From the NCBI GenBank assembly GCA_021234155.1, contig JAJEKV010000301.1, forward strand, positions 1 to 64,000: 64,000 nt of DNA, written 5' to 3'. The position numbers were made by a program, and so were the translations under genes. This document shows, piece by piece, positions 57,881 to 64,000 of this stretch. Source of the stretch: Isoetes taiwanensis (Eukaryota > Streptophyta > Lycopodiopsida > Isoetales > Isoetaceae). Under the pieces are notes generated by a model. The model saw only the letters and a list, made by a program, of their open reading frames with translations. It made no database searches and was not told the DNA's origin. Position 1 is the first letter of the stretch. Every line of letters begins with the position of its first letter.

Positions 57881-58450
57881 TCCGAGCAACGAGAGCTGTT
57901 GGATGGGCATATTCACGACTTATTCTTTGATTTGGACCGTAGATAGCGATCCTCATTTTTTGGGTATGCTCGTAGAAGTTTTTTTATACTGTATAATGAG
58001 AGTTGCAAAATACTATAAGGTTTGAGACAATGTACTCAATGGTGTTGATTTCATGCATGTATTATACTATTTTAGGGGGTATAAGAGGGGCTCTCACTGC
58101 TCTACATCACCCCCCGTGTGAATATGCATCCAAACCAAAGGGGGTTTTAGGGGGAATTTAATTTAAAGTGTTGGGTGTAATGGTTTGCGTTAACTAGCAA
58201 ATTTTTTGGCCCCCTCGGGGCCTTGCGGATGGTGTAGAGATGGATGAAGAAAGTTGACGTATCCAACCAACCATAATGACAACACATCAATAGGGTCTTC
58301 GCCATGTGCAGGTGGTGGTTGCGCTGATGGTGGCGGGACTAATTGGACTTGATCTTCATTTATTGAGTTCTCTGGTACAATAATAATGTTTGGATCAACA
58401 TCGTGTTGACTTCATTGGTTAGATTGATATTAATTTAGAAAATAGAATTT
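57881..58450. other. Stretch without a supported gene
   Basis: No motif or conserved frame seen. Confidence 0.5.
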
Positions 58451-58452
58451 TA

Positions 58453-58608
58453 CTAGGGAAATAAACTTGAATCAAATAAAAGCTTTTGACACTGATATGC
58501 TCTACAATAATGTTTTATTCACAAACCTTTAGTAGCGAAACAAAATTGAATCAAATAAAAGCTTTAGACATTGATATGCTCGACAATAATGTTTTATTCA
58601 CAAACCAT
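58453..58608. repeat. Tandem duplication, 78-bp unit
   Basis: Two copies of a segment containing 'gaatcaaataaaagctt' and 'aataatgttttattcacaaa', at 58453 and 58531, with several differences. Confidence 0.9.
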
Positions 58609-59031
58609 TGCATGGAGGACAACAACATCAACGTTACTCTGCAGGAACAATTGGTGAGGTTCATATAGAACTAGTGACACTTTCACACGGGTTGCCTGGC
58701 TTTGATTTAATAGGTAAAGAGAATTGGCCAATTTGGTGATGTGGAGTAGGTTTCCTGTAACAGTCGGTGAAGCGAGATCAAGGGTAGAGGTTTTGAAGCA
58801 AGCTTGCTCTGTTAGCATTCCACGTGTTGTTACTTTAGCTACAGCTATTTCTCTTTCACAATGAAACCATTGTTTATCAATCCATATCTCTAGCTTAAAT
58901 ATAATGCATGATTCACCTTCTGGTTCGATTAAAGTTCCAAACCTACAATATAAATGTATTCTTGTGGCCACTGTTTGACTGATCTGCACGACACGTGGAA
59001 TAATCCGCCTATTGTGTGCACAAAAATCCAT
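58594..59031 (-). CDS. Hypothetical protein, 145 aa
   Basis: An uninterrupted minus-strand frame of ordinary amino-acid composition, beginning MDFCAHNRRIIPRVVQ. It contains LYCRFGTLIEPEGESCIIF and LEIWIDKQWFHCEREIAVAK. It has no low-complexity bias, which favours real coding sequence or an exon. The family is not recognised. Its 3' end runs into the 78-bp duplication. Confidence 0.35.
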   Translation of the reverse strand: MDFCAHNRRIIPRVVQISQTVATRIHLYCRFGTLIEPEGESCIIFKLEIWIDKQWFHCEREIAVAKVTTRGMLTEQACFKTSTLDLASPTVTGNLLHITKLANSLYLLNQSQATRVKVSLVLYEPHQLFLQSNVDVVVLHAMVCE

Positions 59032-59362
59032 TTGCTGATTGAGGCTGAAGGCTGGCTGCTATGAACAATCCGGCAGGCCAGGAATATCCAAGAAATTGGA
59101 AGCAAATCGAGGGCCTAAACTGTAAACTCTTTTTGAGTCTGCAGCAAATCTTAGAACAGACAAAGGGAAGGAAACAAAGGCGGGTTTTGCAGCATTGCAT
59201 TGTAGAACCAGGAAACCAATATCTTGTAAAAAAAAACCATTATGCTAACTGAAAAAACATTAAAAAACAAATACCTTTGTAAGTGTGAGCAAAAAATCCA
59301 CCTTGTGATAACCTTCCATCAGCAAAAATCCACTCCGGCATCAAGAATCCAAGAGCGCAAGT

Positions 59363-59437
59363 ACACATGCACACATGCACATGCACATGCACACACATGC
59401 ACATGCACACACATGCACATGCATACACATGCGCGGT
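59363..59437. repeat. (CACATG)n-type microsatellite
   Basis: Alternating 'cacatgcacatg' and 'cacacatg' units. Open frames on both strands here are artefacts of the repeat. Confidence 0.9.
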
Positions 59438-60041
59438 GCTCATGCACAAATACATGGAGAGAAAGACAACAATCCTTGAATTGTTTCAGCCAACAAAAAT
59501 TAATGGCCCATAAAGGGCGCACTCTAGAAATACTGTTTAATACACCTCAACGAATACGGCAACGAAATCATAAAAAAAATATGTGAAAAAGCATATAAAA
59601 ATCTAAAAATAACCCCCTGTTATTATGCTAGATATTCCAGCACATCTAATTGTGATGATGTTTTATTACAATATGTTCTAATGAGATATTTCTAAATAGC
59701 TTTAGGACTGATCCCTCTTACTTTCAAAAGTATATAGAATCCAATTTTATTGTATTTATACTCTTGGCGTAGATTCACTAATAGCACCACTACTTACCTC
59801 TGCATTGTTTGAACTTCCATTTGCAGTAGTTTTTGCCTCTACTACCTTATTCTTATTTGATTTACTAACCTCTTCAATATTATCAGCATCATCACCAGCA
59901 TAGGGCCACAGCCCTCAACTTCCAAGACTTCCTTGATCCTTTCTTTCCACACTTGAAAACCCTCTTGTCCCGTTAAACACATCAACTGCACTCAATAAGG
60001 ATGCATCCAGTCTAGTAGTGATGATTAGTATGTTGTGATAC

Positions 60042-60490
60042 CAAATAAAAATTTAATTTGATAAGTAAGACTTCACACTCTAAGATCAATGACTAACGAG
60101 ACTTAATACTTAAAGTGTTGTGGAATGCTCAAGCCACCACACTAAATCAAATATAGATTTTAAGTATGATTTATCTGCGTTTCTAGATATGCAGATAAAC
60201 CTAAAATTTAATTTGATAAGTAAGACTACACAATCTAAGGCTCTATCTCCCACCTCAAGGTAGCCGTAGTGGAACCTGCGGCTGGATTGAATCTCTTTCA
60301 GCATTGAATGGATGCCTTGGCTTTGAGAAGGACTTCTTCTTCTTCGTCTTTCTGTGGAATGCTCAAGCCACCACATTAAATCAATCATAGAGTTTAAGTA
60401 TGATTTATCTGCATTTCGAGATAAGCAGATAAACTTGCTACTTAAGACTAGTTGGCATGTCCTCTCTATTCTATTCTATTCTATTCTAGA
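60042..60490. repeat. Interleaved local duplications
   Basis: 'aatttaatttgataagtaagact' type words occur at 60046 and 60202. A longer block, 'gtggaatgctcaagccaccaca', recurs at 60119 and 60353 with about 80 bases alike. A (CTATT)n run lies at 60463-60486. Confidence 0.8.
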
Positions 60491-60559
60491 GTATTTAAGT
60501 ATGTTTCCCCCTCCTTTGTTCCTATCAGACGTTCTCGAGCCTCTCCCTTAGGTGACTTC

Positions 60560-63500
60560 TCCAAAAATTTTGTGAAGTTCCAATTTTGCTAATATTCTGT
60601 TGCGCTTAGCTTGCCATCTTCTAGCGGAAATCCACCTTTCCCATTGAAGCCACTCTAGCTAGTGTGACCAGCAGTTTGGGCCATGAAGGTGTCAATAGCG
60701 GGGTTTTCTGTTTGGTTGCTTTCATGTGTTTCGATGGATTGTCTTCTTGACATTTCTGAGTGTCTTGTTATTTTCTTTGGATTGTTCTCGTGGGCTAGAT
60801 CTGCATGTTGCTGCCATATATTGCTGGAAGCATTTTGATGCATCTTTTGTTTTGGCAATTCGACATGGACATTCTGCTTGCAAATGGATTTGCTAAGTCA
60901 TAGGTTTAATTTTAGGCATGTGGTCCGTAGCTTTTACTGGAGTATTTCTGCTTCTTTGTCATGCTTCCCTTGTCTTGCACATTAGATGTCGCTTTCTCTA
61001 GTGCAGCAGTAGTCGCTTCAAGAAGTGACATTTTGTTTTGATTTCTTGTCACACTAGTTCAAATGAGTATAATTAGTGTACTTTCTACCCAACCTCTGAT
61101 AGAGGATATTTATCTAGGGAGGTTGCAGGAAGCATGCCCCAATATTGTTGGTGTTTTGATCCTTCAGATATACATGAAATATGCATCCAAATTGGATGCC
61201 CATTCTTGGGCATGCCAAACTTCTTTCTTTGAGGTCAGTTCTCCTTTTATTATCTGCTCTAATAACTTTGAACTAGTGGTTGTTTGAAGTAAAGTTGTAT
61301 TCACCTCCTTTTGATGTCATTCCCTTGCTTTTCTTGATGGCATTTCAATACTCAGTTCTCCTGGCTGGACCACTTTTGATGGTTTTAGATGGAGAGCTTC
61401 ATCTTCCAATTTAGGTTTTACCTGATTTAGTTTGAATAGTTGCAATAACGGCTCCATAACCTACTTATCCTCAGAAAGCAATCCTTCCAAAAAACAATTT
61501 GCTCATTTGTACTCCATCTCTAACAGTGGGCTGCTTCTAAACTAGTAAAAGCCACCAACATGATGTCATTTCTAAGTTCCAATTCAAAACCAACATGAGT
61601 GAAGAAGTAACGAATGTCGCTGCTGTTATTCTGAGTCGCTTTTGTTCCACAACTTATTTGTACATGTTCTTAGATCTCACAAATGCCAAATGTTATTGTT
61701 CTCAAGGTTTTTGAGGTTTGCCACTACTTGTTCCCAAGGTTTTTGAGGTTTACCGCTATTGCCCAATTCTTCTATAAAATTTTGACCCGCCAAGTTTTCA
61801 TCCTAAACCCTTGGAATTTTTTATAGACATGGTTTTAGATTTAAGCGTTCAAGTTTCTGATAGCATCATCAGATTACCTGCCCACAAAGTTGTGCAAGTA
61901 CTTTCTTTTTATAGATTTCTTTGGTAAATGCAAGCATTTTGTTTTTGCTCCCATAGAAGTTCATAGACATGGAAATCTTCTGTTTGTGGTATAATGGCCT
62001 TTGTATCTCTTACCCAAAGCTAACTTGTACTACAATTAATGAGACTGAGCATATTCCCATAGATATTCATTAGGATCAGAAGGTTTTAGTGATTGAAAGG
62101 CAGAGTATTATGCCCTAGTACTTGGCTTTGAATGCCTTTCATGTGAAAACTTTTTCCTGTCATTGGAAAGATTGAACTTCCCACATGACAGCTTGTTAAC
62201 TGCAATGGTTGGATATTGACCAATAGATTATCTTTGGGTCATCTCTATTTTTCAGCTTTTCAGCCCTTTTTGCTAGTCTAATAAGCTAGAGTTCTAAGAT
62301 TGTCATGCTGATAGTGTTATTTTGATGTTAATTTTCAGCTTTTGAAGCCTTTCCTTCTTCGTTATGCTATTTTTTCAGTTTTTGTAGCCTTTTGCTTTCT
62401 TTGCTAGTCTAAGCTAGAGATTTAAGATTGTCATGTTAGTGTTATTTTGATGCTAGTTGTTATTGGTGTATAAGAGAGTAAGAGAGCTATCTTGAATGCT
62501 CTAAATATTACCTTTTTAGGCTTGTGTTTTTATAATTATTTGCCCAGCCATCTAAGATTGCTGAAGACTTCTCAGAAATTGTTATCCAGGTATTTAGATA
62601 GCCAGTTAAGGTTCTGGGTGCCCCAATTGATCCTGAGTTTGAAGTTGATAAATGGGCAAGGACAATTGTGTTCATTACTATTGCTTATAAGTTGATACTG
62701 ATTATTGAAATATCATTTGGATGCTCACAACTGAAGCCTATTTACCACTTTCATCTAACTAGAATGGTACTGGACGTGTAGCATTATTCATTGAAGGACA
62801 TGTCAAGTTTGAGTAAACATTGTGGCGCTAAATGCAATAGCTCTTTTGCTATGTGAATTTGCATAAATGTAAGTGCATTAATGTTCAGTCTTTTAATATC
62901 TATAGTTGCCATCAATAACAACCTTTTTCTCCCTTAGTCTCTATGTAGTCATTATAGTTTGCCGTTTGCTATGTTCTATTGGTTGGGCATGTGATAGTAT
63001 TGGGTGCATATTTTATATATTTGGTCTTCCAAGTTTGCATTTTTTGCCTTAGCTCATGATGTCTTGGTTAAAATTTCGAGCCTTGCATTTGTCTTGGTGT
63101 TGTCCATCACATCACCTTTGAGTTCATCTTGATGGCGTTGTAGAACTTTTGTAAAACTTTTTTTAACAAGTTGCCTTTCTTTATATTTTGTAGAACTTTT
63201 AGATAGGTCTTGACCTAAGATGCTTTTGAATTTTCATAGGTTACTTTTTACCGGTTCGAGCATATTTAGCATATTGTGTGTTTGGATATCTCTTTCCCTC
63301 ATTTGTTAATCTCTAGGGAGTTCTATATTGTCACATATTTGTTCTTGTATATTGGGATACACTTTCCTTGCTTTCCATCTAGTTTCTTAAGCATTTCTAA
63401 TCTTAAACGTCTTGAGGTTGTTTGGTGAATTTTTCTTGTGAAAATATGGTCTTATTTTGTGACACTAAAGTATTTAGGTGGTGGATGCCATTTTTCTTGT

Positions 63501-64000
63501 AGTTGCATTGTTGCACTACCTTGCATTTCCCTTGGATACTAACCTTTGCTTGCACTTCAAACTCAATTGGGGTCAAGTCCTTTATATTTTCTTTTAGTTT
63601 TGTGGTCCTTGTAGTTTTGTCCATTTGTGCTCGAGGTACTTTAACTATATTGTGTTTTATGGCACTACAGACTAAGCGTATATTTAGTTTTGATTCTTTT
63701 CCTTGTTTTTAAAGTGGTATTTACTCTTAATCCATGCAGAATCTTGCTTTCCCTCTTAGTTTAGAGCTATGTTGTTGCTAGATTTGTTAATGCGTTCTAT
63801 TATACGAGCTCTTGCACTATATGCTTTACTTTTAGTCCTTGATAATTTTTGTCAAGATTTAGACAGATTATTGTTGATTTTAATTGCTTGCTTTTATTAA
63901 CTTATCATGTTTTATTGAGGCGTTCGATGCTTTAGGCCACCATTTGCATTTCATAGGGTGTATTTATTTCATATTTCAAAATCATAGGCGCCTCCAATCA
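60560..64000. other. AT-rich stretch without a supported gene
   Basis: Only short open frames, none with a motif. Base composition is T-rich on the plus strand over 3 kb with many 'ttttgcta' and 'tagtct' words. That would suit a long intron or untranscribed spacer. A short direct repeat ('tgttattttgatg...', 62320 and 62440) is present. Confidence 0.5.

Noticed and set aside
59240-59522. Cys/Val-rich and His/Thr-rich frames
   Set aside because: Artefacts of the CACATG microsatellite on the two strands.
60463-60486. (CTATT)n as a LINE tail
   Set aside because: The pentamer resembles the tail of the LINE at 50466, but no LINE 3' sequence precedes it here.

Overview
The window is nuclear DNA of a land plant. 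It has Copia and chromodomain Gypsy retroelements, one of them with an initiator-methionine-tRNA primer site, a CACTA end, a Helitron, LINEs with short oligomer tails, and GT-AG introns. I cannot name the species. The crowding of old elements and the lack of recognisable housekeeping genes would fit a large, repeat-rich genome; a fern, lycophyte or other non-seed plant is a guess.

Layout. 1-8470: about 7.6 tandem copies of a GC-rich 1.10-1.13 kb satellite. 9160-16704: right part of a CACTA-like transposon with CGTCG palindromes, a decayed protein-kinase-like gene and an intron-containing gene of unknown role. Its right end lies inside a chromovirus Gypsy fossil whose 3' half and 3' LTR run to 21106. 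21107-23700: a coding-like region containing a solo LTR of a related Gypsy family in reverse orientation. 24860-25684: a hypothetical gene. 28.1-36.5 kb: a broken, transposase-like gene interrupted by a young Copia element (29438-35018). 36561-39811: a non-autonomous Helitron with both ends recognisable.

39.86-47.85 kb is the most unusual part. It is a compact island of small genes punctuated by five clusters of a near-perfect palindrome (core GCACCGTGGCCACGGTGC). Within clusters most palindrome centres are exactly 57 bp apart, although the roughly 31-bp spacers mostly differ. Clusters lie at gene 3' ends and are absent from the only divergent promoter region. The genes are a 316-codon ORF ending in a histone H3/CENH3-like fold, two pairs of paralogous unknown genes (A1/A2 and B1/B2), and two further unknown genes (C and D). 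If the Helitron and Copia are discounted as later insertions, the transposase-like gene ends about 80 bp from the first cluster, so it may belong to the same island. The island could be a fossil virus-like or giant mobile element; that is inference.

48.1-53.8 kb holds a short LTR-element fossil and three LINE-derived pieces, the largest with endonuclease and reverse transcriptase. 53.93-55.53 kb is a degenerate AGATTC-type minisatellite. 56.6-57.9 kb is a Copia gag/integrase fossil. 58-64 kb is AT-rich, with local duplications and one hypothetical ORF.
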